Shown: one piece after another, positions 23,601-35,600 of the stretch
How the letters are laid out: each line of letters starts with the position of its first letter
Numbering within the stretch: position 1 is the stretch's first letter
Program-made: the position numbers and the translations under genes
The notes under the pieces: model-generated
Told to the model about the DNA's origin: nothing
What the model saw: the letters and a program-made list of their open reading frames with translations, nothing else
The model's database searches: none
Assembly: GCA_036346355.1 (NCBI GenBank)
Contig: CM070581.1
Coordinates: 3,844,001-3,908,000, forward strand
Direction: 5' to 3'
DNA from: Rhipidocladum racemiflorum
Taxonomy: Eukaryota; Streptophyta; Magnoliopsida; Poales; Poaceae
DNA: 64,000 nucleotides

Positions 23601-26600
23601 GAGATAAATTGATGTACATTACCAAAAACTATTCAACCAAATTAAGCCATAATGCCATGTACATAAGATATTTATGTTCCCAAAATGAAAAATGTTTTGC
23701 TGATAAAAAACATCAAACCTGCAGAACAGGAAGTGAAGCAATTGTTCTCTTCGCTTGGGCATTCTTCATAAAGTGTGATTCATCGGCTATAACTATCTGA
23801 ATGAAAACCATTGAAAGGGAGTCTAAGTGGGTTATGTATAGCAGTGTTCTTAATTCAATCCATTTTAATTAGAAAACAATAGTGGTCACTAGTTCTAGCT
23901 GTCCCATACACGCAAAATCAAGGAAATGTTCAACATCAGCAGTGTACAAAATGCACAATACAAAGTGAAAGGAATATCCAATAAAGACAGCATCTTTACT
24001 TCCATACGATGGAGATAAAATGAAACTCGTCGATTTGTTTACCCTTTGACCAGAAAGACACCTAACTACTTCAGTTGCTCAAAGAAGCACCAACAAAAGC
24101 CAACAAATGCATCGGAGGCCAAAATGGAATTGATCCCTTTCTTCCCGAGGTTTAGTTGAAAGCACATTTGTTTCAGTCCAACAAAGTGATAGCTCAATCC
24201 CCAAAGTAGTTATGATTTAATCAATTAGGTACATTTATTGGGCCTGCCAAGACACAGACAGTGTTCTTAACATGATAAATCTCTTGGTATGTAAAAAATT
24301 TGATTGTCAATTAGGTACATTCATTGGGCCTGCCAAGACAGAGACAGTGTTCTTCACACGATAAATCTCTTGGTATTTAAAAAATTTGACTGCTCCATCC
24401 CATGCTAAAATCACGTTCCCCATAATTATATATCATCAAAGCTCCATCCAAGCAATCTTCAAGTACATGTGCGTCCTTGTTCATCTATTTGATAGTGCAA
24501 TCCTGTTTGATGTATAGGTGCAAATGCCAAATTGCACTCTGCAATTAATTATCTTTTGTGGGTCCCACATATCTTCTGGTGAAGAACATTACAGAGTTAT
24601 ACTTGAGCATTGAAAAAATTAAGCTTCAAATGAGTTACTCGAGAAGAAAGCATCCAATTGTATGAGTTGAGTTCAATAACAAAATATTAAAGAACATCTG
24701 TGAAATGAGAAACACATTCTGCTGAAATGTAACCTCCCACAAACCATGCTCAAAAATGAAAAAAAAAGATTGACAAATCTCTACCTTAAAATCCAAGTCC
24801 AGAAGCGTACTTTGAATCTTGGGGATTACATCATAAGAAATCACATTGAAGACCCCATCCAAGTGAAAATCCCCTTTGGTATTTGAATATACCAATCTGA
24901 ATCCTGCCTTATTTGATCCTCCAGTTTGTGGTAATACCACCTGGAAAAAAATTGTTCAAATTCATAAATCGTAAGCGTTATTCATGGATGGATGAAATGC
25001 ATCTGTATATGGACTGTTTATATGCTTAGGACTTGTCAATTGCCAAACTATGTACTTCCACATCAAGTTCCAATCAAATATGACTTCTATACAAACTATA
25101 TAAATCATAGAATATATATATATATATGCAAGATGAATCATAGAAATTAAAAAATATGCAACAAATCTACCATAAATGTGGCTTAGTTGGGAATTGCAAT
25201 GGTTCTAATGGTTCTTCTTTATTTCTTCATTGAGTGCCACTATCTCCATATGTGATACAGAATTTGAAAAGTGGCAATGAAGCATTAGACTAAACATGGG
25301 AGGTAACAGCATCTTGGTTCCTGTAACCAGTGCATCTAAGAGACTTTTTCAAAATCCAATGCTACAGTGTATGCATATTGTCTGACTAGCATGCAACCAC
25401 TTCAAAAGTACAGTTCTTCTTGCAGAATTAAACACGAAGAGTTTCTGACTTTCTGTGATCTAGGAAATGGACAATAATTATGTTCGTCAAGGAAATGGAA
25501 AAGGACATGTTCACAAAATGGGGGCATAAGGATCATATATTGTACAAATTAAGAATGGTGATTATGATTACGGTCAAATATGATAAGGGAAAGCAGGAAA
25601 CAAATAAAAAAAACTGTCCAACATAGTAAAACAAATATTTATGCTTATGCACCTGACCACACAAATTGAACCCAACACAAACAAGGGGCTAACATTCAAG
25701 GGAGGAAATGCAAGGGTTATGCTCCAAGCATAAGTTGTTTTTCTGTGCACCATATGATCATGATCAGTAGAAAATAAGGGGCAGATTTGCTGGTGGCGAC
25801 GTACAACACCTACTAAGCTTTTTGTCCAAAACAAGTTAGGGTAGGCTAGAAAAGAAACCCAGTCAAAAATCAATAAAACCCATAAACCTTCGATTTTAGG
25901 TCATGATTCCGTACATGGATCGCTAGCTTCCATGCATTCCTATCCAACGCCAAATCTTTGGAAACGTTTCGATCCCTCAAGTCTCTCTTAATTGCTTCTT
26001 CCCACGTCAGTCTCAGTCGACCTCTGCCACTTCTTATATTTTCTAGACGACTTAAAATTCCACTACGCACCGATGCCTCAAGAGACCTCTGTTCGAGATG
26101 TCCAAACCATCTCAAACGATTTTGAACAACCTTTTCTTTAATTGGTGCTACCCCAACCCTGACACATATGTCATCATTGCGTATTTGATCTCGCCTTGTA
26201 CGACCACAGATCCACCGCAGCATCCGCATCTCTGCTACGCTCATCTTCCGTATATGTTGTCTTTTTGTCGCTCAACATTCCGCTCCATACAACATCGTAG
26301 GTCTTATCGCCATCCTATAGAACTAACCCTTTAACTTTTGCAAGACTTTTCTTTCACATACGACGCCCGATGCTTGGCACCATTTCAACCATCCCACTCG
26401 TATCATGTGGCTCACATCTTCATCAATCTCGCCATCACTCTATAGCACCGATCCCAAATATCGAAAAGCTTCCTTCCTGGGTACTACTTTTCCATCCAAA
26501 CTAACATCGCCTTGCCATAGCACAATTGAAAACACACTTCATATACTCAGCTTTAGTCCTACTAAGTTTAAAACCCCTTGATTCTAAAGTCTTCCTCCAC

Positions 26601-29600
26601 AACTCAAGTTTTCTATCAACACCAAACCTACTCCATCAATTAGTGCCGCATCATCAGCAAAAATCATACACCAAAGAATCTCTCCTTGTATGTCCCGCAT
26701 GACTTCATCCATCACTAGAGTAAAAATATAGGGGCTCAATGATGACCACTGGTGTAGTCTTATCTTAATAGGAAAGTCACTGGTATAGGTATCACATGCT
26801 CTGACATTTGTCACAACATCGCCATACATATCCTTGATTAAGGTAACGTATTTTATTGGGACTTTTTTCTTTTCAAGTACCCACCACATGATCTTTCTTG
26901 ACACTTTGTCATAAGCTTTCTCCAAATTGATAAACACCATGTGTAAATCCTTCTTTTTCTCCCTATACCTCTCCATCAACCGGTGGAGACGTAATTTCAC
27001 AGAAATACATATATTAGGTAAACTAGATGCTGGTGGATTTAGAATAATTATAGAAGACTAGTGAAGGAAAAAAAATTAAGCAATTGATGCAGATGCGAGA
27101 TTTTCATGAGCAATTAATACTAAAAACATGGAAATTAATCCAAAAAAGAGAATTGCACTTATATCCATTTTTCTATTAAGAAAACAAAGAGGATTTACCA
27201 AGATATCTTCCGTAGGGATGTTAAGCCAATGCTGAATCATCTGTTAGAATTACAAAGTACCAAGTTTAAACTTCCATTATGAATGGAACTGCTATTAAAA
27301 TGAAAAGAAATTTAAAAATAGAAGGTGCTCACAGAAGCCCAATGTAATCGCAAGGAAGATGGGGAGATTACAAGAACTGGCCAATTATCATGAAGGCATG
27401 AAGCAACAGCAATTGCCTGCGTAGAGAAAATTAGGATACAAAAATAATGCCTGAAAGAATTAATATACTCTACGTTTTATCAAACAGTAAATAAGTTACC
27501 CCTAATCCCACTCAAGAGACAATAACACAAACAATCCCCCCCCCCCCCCCCAAAGCACTTAATAGGTATTATAGACTGGTACGCTCCCATGCATACCGCA
27601 CTACCAAGTAACATGTCCTGATGGAAGAAGAGAGTGCCAAAATATTGCATGCTAAATCAAGTTCAAGTTTGGTTGGAAAGCAACAATAGAACATACCAAA
27701 AGTCATGAATGTACAAAGCATGTAATTGCACAATAAATTGATAATGATCCGGAGGAAATGTATGTAGTACCTGTAATGTCTTTCCAAGACCCATTTCATC
27801 TGCTATCAGGGCTCTGCCCCCATGCTGTAAAACAAACCTACAATAACAACAAAGAAAAAGTAGGATGTATTGAAAATGGTAAAGCAGTACTGTATTTGAA
27901 GTCCAAACACACGTGATCATGTGGTTAGTTATGGCTGTATTAGGCTTTGTGGCGACCCGCATAATTAGCCCAGGGTAACGACAGTAACCACCGCCATTAC
28001 TCTTAGATAATCACACGAAACTTGGCATACTAGCTGATTAAAACATCGAGTGCACCCGATATTTTATCAATTAGTATACCGTGTTCAGTGTTGCAACACA
28101 CCAATAATCAGATACTAAAATGGAACTTTATTACAGCCCATTGCCATGCAGGCTACAAGTCCGTACAATAATTTATACAGACGGTTCAAGTACAACAAAA
28201 ATATAATACCAATGTATTAATCACCCAAGGTCCAACAAAAACGGGTGTACGATTTGTCCAACATCCTAACCCTCCTGGTAACGACATCCTTGTACACTTG
28301 ATTCTACAGGTGACCCTCACCCCTTGCCTCGTAGACACCCCTGGGATCCAAATCAAAACCAGCAGCTTGACCACAGAAGTAATTTTTTAAGCAAAGGAGG
28401 AATTGAGCAAGAGTGGGTACAAAGTACTCAGCAAGCATTAATAGCAATATACAATAATGAGAAACTAAATCCACTTTCACTGGAATATCACTTTCTTATT
28501 CTAAACCTTTTTCTCGAACTAAGTTTTATTAAAAGAAAACGTTGCAAGTTTAAGTTGAAGAGAAAGACTATTAACACGTGCATATGAGACATACTAGCTT
28601 CCGCAATCTCCAATCAAGAAAACAAGCACACATTCATGATTCCAACCCTGCATAGGGTTCATACCACTTAGCTTCCCCTGGACTTACTGGTTTTGCCGCA
28701 ACGAACCTTACCAGTCTTACCAGTTCCCCTTGGTCTTACTGGTTTTGCCGCAACGGGCATTACCAATCTTACCATTTCCCCCTTGGTCTTACCGGTTTTG
28801 CCTCAACGGCCTTACCGGTCTTACCATTATGACTAGCAACGATAATTCATCAAAATTAACTTGTCCATAACCAACCTCTGCCACAAACAGGTTATATATA
28901 TCCATCTTTCCAACATTATGCCTCACGAGGTCAATGCTGGTCTTACCACCCTAGTTATCTATTACATACCCATTATTAGGGGTGAAAATGGTACGGATAA
29001 TTTCCGACCGACCGACCGACCGAAACGCCTCGGATAGCAATTCGGATATTTTTTCGGATATCCGGATATTTTGCTCGGATACGGATCGGATACGGATACG
29101 GATATCTCGGATAATATCCGTCGGATAAATATCCGATCATTTTTCGGATAATATCCGAATTCCACCTCTTAAAGACTTTAACGATTTAGCCCACTCACCG
29201 AGCGAGCTTGGCTCTGCTGGCCCATAACCCATAGGCCACACCCATATGTCGCCAAAGACAAAGACAAAGACCACTCCTGTGCTCCCAGCTCGCCGCCTCG
29301 CTTCTAGCCCCCGGTGCGGCGCTGCGCCGTCCCGCTCCCTCGCCCAGCGCCCGCCTCTCTGCTCCCATAGCTCCGGCGCCGCCCTCTCCTCTCGGCGCCC
29401 GGTGCCGCCCGCCACCTCGCTCGGAGCTCAGCGCCCGTGGCGCCTACTTCCAGCGCTGGCGCTCTGGTACAACTTGTACCTCATTCAACTTCATTCGTAT
29501 CTTTTATTCACCTGCTGTTTACTACTGTCGAAAATTTTGAGATCTAGATTACTTTGTTATTTGTGAAAATTGAAATGGCATTGCCATTTTTTACATGGTC

Positions 29601-32600
29601 TGTTTACTTGAAGCCTTCTTAAGATTTGTATCCTGTTAGCCTAAGTAGCAAAGAATTTTGACTTAGATGTTTGTCAGTTGTGCTCCATGACCTTGTGGCC
29701 TGACCGCCTGACACTTCTGTTTGTGGTGAAGGACTTGATGTTGCTCCTTCATTACAAAATTGTGGAACATTTCTGTTGATATAATTTTCGTCACATATTC
29801 GAAATTAATCCTGTTGAGTTCTCTTATGCACAAGCTGAGCATCAAACATTTTTAAGATTTTGATTTTTACATTTCCTCTTCATCACTGTATAGCTTATTC
29901 TGAACATATAATGCTTTATTTTATGGACGGAATGGGGGAAGGTTCATTGCACTTTTCATCCCCCATATGGCTTGAAATTTAGATTATCTATTTGTGGTAT
30001 TGTTCCAGGAAGATAGCTCTTCAGAGCGTGTGTTCTTATTTTGTTATCAATGATGATGGTGAAGTGTACATTTTCAATATTAACTTGATACTTGATACAT
30101 CACATATCAATCTTCAGCTTGCTTGCAGTAATGTGAGTATTCGTTTACTAGGTTGATGAAGACAGAGAACTACTGCTAAAGCACACATTGACTGGTCATG
30201 AGAAACCAGTGATGATGGTTGCATGGAGGCATGGAGCCCTGAAGGCACCACGCTTGAAGCACATTCCAATCAGCAGGTATTCACGAAGCATTCCATTTGT
30301 TGCCCTGTCTTATGCCAATTTGTTATGCTTTGGATGAGAGTCATAATTTGACTTGATAATACCCGGTGTTTTACTGTAGCCATTTAAAACAGGTTGCAAG
30401 CGTACTATGCTTTAATATAATATCTCAAAAGAGAGGGCGTGCATTACTGTAGAAAATAACAAATTCCTTGCCTTTCAATCCAAGGTGAGGCTTATGTTGT
30501 TACTTTAATCTGATTAGCAGCAAGCTCTGATATTTTGTTATTATAATTTGTTTCAAAATGGAATCAAGAAGCGCGAGTGCAAATGTTTACGCGTATTATT
30601 CGAAAAATATCCGTTCCGATGATTATCCGAACTTATTTTATCCGTATTCGTTCGAATATTATCCATATCCGTATCCGGCACTATCCGTGTTCGAATCCGT
30701 ATCCGACACTATCCGTGTCCGAATCCGATCCGATAAAATTATACGGATCAAATACAATATAAGTGGTTTCCGATCCATATCCGATCCGTTTCACCCCTAC
30801 CCATTATCCACTTATTACCTTAATGAATCATTTTTCAAGTCATCTTTTCATCCACGACAAAATCAGGGTTCTCATTTGCAGTATACTTTTCTCGTGCATT
30901 GATGATAGAATGTAAATATGAATTTAGTTAAAAACTTTGATAAATATGATCAAACGAAACTTGCCTGGATTAGGATTGTAATACTCAGCCTCACCCGGAA
31001 TCTGAAGGTGGTCTCTTGATACGTTCAATTCAAGCCCCGACAAATATCGAGTATTAAATCTACAAGAACTAATCTATAACAACCTTACGGTGTCCAATCC
31101 TCTACGGGCAATAAAAGGGATTCTACCCCCTTAACTAAAACCCGCCCATTTGACCCCACAGTTTAGTATTTTAACAGTAATAACAACAGCAATTTAATTA
31201 ATATTGTTTTTGCAACTTTGCAAACTTATTACCTATTTCATTGCAGTTTTTGTAATTTAAATAATTATCTTCCTACGGCCAAATATACGGCAAGTTAACC
31301 TACGCGGTTCGCGCCAAGAGATCAAAATTTCTAACATTTGCCCTTCTTTCCCCGCTTTCCTTTTTCTTTCTTTTTCTCCTCTTTTCTTTCTTCTCTTCTC
31401 TTCTTTTTCTTCTTTCCTCTCTTTTCCATTTTCCTTCTCCTCTTTCTTTTTCTCTGGCCGACACTCCTTCCTCTCGACCCCTTTCAGTTGAAGCCTCCAC
31501 TAGCTCCTCCCTCGGGCTCTCCTCCCCGGATCGCCTCCTCAGCTCCCGCGGCTCCTCGACCTCTGCCGGCCGCCGCCGGTCACCGCCGCCGTTGCCACCC
31601 GGCCATCTCGGCTCCCCTCCTCTCCTCTCCTCTCTCCTCCCTCTCTTCTCTGCTCTCTTTTCTGCTCCATCTCCTCTGCTCTCCCGACATAGCGCCGCCG
31701 TCTCTTCCTTGGCCGGCTCTCTATCCCGGCCGCCGCTCACTCCTCACCGATCTACTCTTCCCCTTTCCTCTACTCTCACTCACCCCTTCTCTTGCCTCCG
31801 GATTTGGCCACCCTTCGGCTCTCCCTCCTTTAACCCTAGCCTACGGCCTCCGTGGACGACCTCTACTCCCCTCTTCTCTCTTCTATCCTCTCTTCACTCC
31901 TCTCCTCCCTATGGCTCGGCCGACACCGAGCCCCTACCTATGGCCGGCTTAGCTAACCGATCCATTTTCTACTTCCTCCCTCTACTCTACCTCGCTCTAC
32001 TACTTTACTCCTCTACTGGATCTTTACTTGAATGCAAGATTTTACTTTTAGTTTGCATTGTTTATTATTATTGCAAGAGTTGGCCAATGATGCATGGCTC
32101 TAGTGGGACGGCAAGCAACAATGCTAAGCAACCCTAGAGTTTCATTCCACTGAGGCCAAGACCCTACTAGCAAATAACCTAGGAGTAATACTTCTACTGC
32201 TAAGGTTTACTGGTTCGGGTGAGACGGTCGGTGTGGTTCGGTTGAGGTAGAGGAAGAAGAGGTGGTTGTTGGTTCGGTGCTCCTTCTGGGGTCTTCTTGC
32301 GCCTTGCTTGGCCGGCTCCTCTTCTGGCTCCAAGTTCTTAGGGCTCCTCCTCTTCTTCCTCCGAGTTATTGGGGCTCCTCCTCCTCTGCTTAAGGTTCGG
32401 CTCTTCCTCTTCTTGCTCTATGTTGGGAGTGATGGCTGGTGCTTTGTGGTGGTTTGGCTGAGAAGGAAGTGAGAGCTGCTGGGCTTTGCTTCGGTTATCT
32501 AAGGAGATGAGAATGGTTGTGTTGCTTTGGCGCTCGCTCTCTCTCCCACTCTCCCCCTCTCCCTCTCCCTCCCCCGCTCCCTCCCTCCCTCCCCCGTGAA

Positions 32601-35600
32601 CCCCCTGTGCTTGCTTTTCTCCTAGGAGTCATGCTGGTCAAGGGGAGATGAACCCTGCTGGCTCAGCTGGAAACTATCCTTAGGTCAACTTTCACTGAGT
32701 TGCACCTCTTGGCCCAGTTACCAAGTTACTAAATGGCTCTATTGTTTTGGTGTTACACTACGGATACTCGCAATCCGAACAGGTAAGTACGGTTGCCGAG
32801 TGATGAACCCGATCTAGCGAGAGGTGCCGACCTAGCCCTAACGGGTATGGTATCTCGATGATTGATACCTCGCCTGCGGGTTTGATGGCAATCTCCATTC
32901 TAACTCTATTCGTTCGATACGCAAAATTAAATTTTACAAACGCAAAAAGTTGATTACTATACTGATTAATTGCTTACTACTTTTATTTGCTTAATTAAAA
33001 ACCTATGTTGTTTCAGGCTTGTTCAACAATTGGAAGGCATATGCTTAGGCTCCTACCCTTGAGTTTTATTACTACTAAGCTCGAGATTTGCAACCTAACA
33101 TGATGACTAGTTGAGGACCAAAAATCAAGACTAACATACTATTTATAGTATGAGTCACTCTTGAATTACAATGCTCGACCTTACATCAAACCATGAGATA
33201 AAAATATTGACCAGACAAATATTTAATCTTAAAGAAGGGCAATATACCATATTTAACAGCAGATAATTTTAGTTCCACTAAGCTAAACAGGATGGAGCAC
33301 AACTGCACAAGCAAATCTAGAAAAATAATGTCTCCCACTGTCATTTGGAAAAAAAAAGATTCAAGCCTACCTGATACCTTCACGCTGAAATGGCATAAGC
33401 TTCGACTCAAGATCAGTTGGAATCCTGTCATACAAATCTTTTCCCCCAAAATATAAACAATGAGGTTAGCATCTGATGAAAGACTAGAAAAGAGGCAAGG
33501 CATTGAAAGCCTAACACAAGGGATGTAAAACCCCCTTCGTAAGATTCAAAGTAAAAGTTTGCACTCATATTCTGGTTTACATTCTGCAGGACTGCATACA
33601 GAAATATTTGCCTTCTTCCACATACTAAGCCCTATATTCCTCGAAGGATTCCGGGCACCACAGCCCCCCACGTCACCCCTCACGCTCTCTCTCCTTTTCT
33701 TGCAAAAAAAAACTCCAGCTCTTTGGAATTACGAATAGGTCCTTTCTATTTACGAATAGGTCCTTTGTAATTTTCTGTGAGTATAAAATATTTTTTTCCG
33801 GTTCGCGTTTAGGTCCTCGGTTCGTCGTTTTACACAAAGAGCCTCCCGTTAAATACGAATTGCGAACGAGTCCTTTCTTACTTATTCAAAATAGCGAACA
33901 GGTCCAAAATTATAACAAATATGTCCCTGCATTTTTTGTTCAGGTCCTTTCTCCGTCGTGGTCCGTTTGCTCTCCGGAGCATGGGAAAAATGTTTCCGTG
34001 GTCTGTTTTTTCTCCAAAAAAAAACAAAAAATATTTTCCGTTCACGCGCACGGCGTTTTTCCCGGAAAAAATATTTTCGCGGTCCGTTTGCTCTCCGGAG
34101 CATGGGGAAAATGTTTTCGTGATCTGTTTTTTCTCCGAAAAAAAACAAAAAATATTTTCCGTTCACGCGCGCGGCGTGCGCCGCGCTTGCGTTTCTAGTA
34201 TTTCATTATAGTAGAAGTGTATTAGGGGATACTAAAGAAAGAAAGACAGCGATATGCAACAACACCCCAATATCAACTGCAAAGTAAAAAAATTTCCCAG
34301 TTCAAGCAGTATCTTATCATCAAGTAAAAGCAAAATGTTACAAGAAAGGTGTGGTATTTCCAATGTTTTTTTTCTAGAGCTTTTAGATACCTCTAAGATC
34401 TTTGACAGTTAAAGCAGCAGCTAAAGCACGCTGAACTAGCTGATCCAACTTTTGAACCTGGTAGAAAAGTACATGTTATGGTCAGAATGAATATCCCTAG
34501 ATGCTAAAAGCTGAATTTTGCACACAATCAACAATTATGCTATAGTTAAGACTTAAGACTTAAGACAACTTCAAAAAAAAAGTAGCAGTTTTATTTCAAT
34601 TATGTTATTGTGCTACGCATGTGGGCACGTCCCACGTCGGATGGGCTTTGAGTGAATCTTGGGCCTAGAGTGCAACATTTTTAACACCAGTAATAATGCA
34701 TTATCTAACCGCAAAATAACAACTAATAACCAGTTTGGCAGACCATAGTTACCGGATTTGCTCTAATCCCCCTCGAATCAAGAACCGGATTCGTCAAAAC
34801 CCAAACCGATTTAGGGTACGGGGTTCGTATTCACAATGGGAATTGGAAGAAAAAGTCGCGAATTGTGAACCTGAATCCCGTACCATGATTCGGACGAACC
34901 GCATTTCTGGTAACTATGTGGTGGACGCATGAATCATCAAGCTATTGTTCATAGGCCAGAAAATGTTAGGTAGGACTTGCTTGATGTTTACAAAAGATTC
35001 CAAGCATTACAGCATGAAACTCGTGCAGTTAGAAAACAACTGTTATCATGGCATTTTGTGTAGGTGTCCACATTTTATTTTTCATTCCACGGGAAGTTTA
35101 GAAAGTTTCTATTATCAGTTTACTGCAAATAAAGAACTCAGCAGACACATGGCACAGGACTCAGTGTGCTGCTTTAAGCATCACAGAGTATTTTTTTAAC
35201 AACCTTGGATAAGTTTTTTATATTTGAATTTTCAAACAAGAAAGCTAAATAACCATCGTAAGAATGATTCAGTAGTCGATGGGGGACATCACACGCCAAC
35301 CAAGCAAAAGGCAATAAAATAAATAAATAAAAACATCATAAGGGGTCATTACAACAAACAGCAACCAAGTTTTTCAAAGTACATAATATAACTGTTACCT
35401 CAACAGCTAATCCAGGTACTGCATTAAGAACTTCCTCTGCTATTGATAGAGATGAGGGAGGGAACATCCAAACCCTAAGGTTTTAACAAATTAAGTGAAA
35501 TAGAATCAGGAATAAGGTGCGAGTTACAGAAGGTATCAAGATTTGCAAGCCATAGAAAACATTTGGTAAAATTGTCAAGTAATAGATAGAACGGGAAAAA

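Larger units (their letters stand above)
27948..33015. mobile_element. LTR-retrotransposon derivative or solo LTR in helicase intron 5
   Basis: Bounded by TGTGGCGACCCG and TGTTGTTTCA, with a perfect 5-bp duplication GGCTT on both sides (27943-27947 and 33016-33020). It is 5068 bp, of which 1823 bp is a later hAT insertion (28977-30799). The rest has an AT-rich part, a CT- and GC-rich leader-like zone (31.33-31.95 kb) and more AT-rich DNA, but no retroviral-type coding motifs and no internal second LTR that I could find. A solo LTR of about 3.2 kb is the simplest reading. Orientation is not settled. Confidence 0.7.

Noticed and set aside
31300..32137. Open frames of 146-204 codons on both strands
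   Set aside because: CT-rich/GA-rich low-complexity DNA inside the LTR derivative gives Ser/Leu/Pro or Glu/Arg repeats, not a protein.
33410..33430. Alternative acceptor ACAG|GATTCC for helicase exon 5
   Set aside because: It breaks the frame. The acceptor AAAAG|ATTTG at 33437 keeps phase and restores DLYDRIP, as expected for the family.
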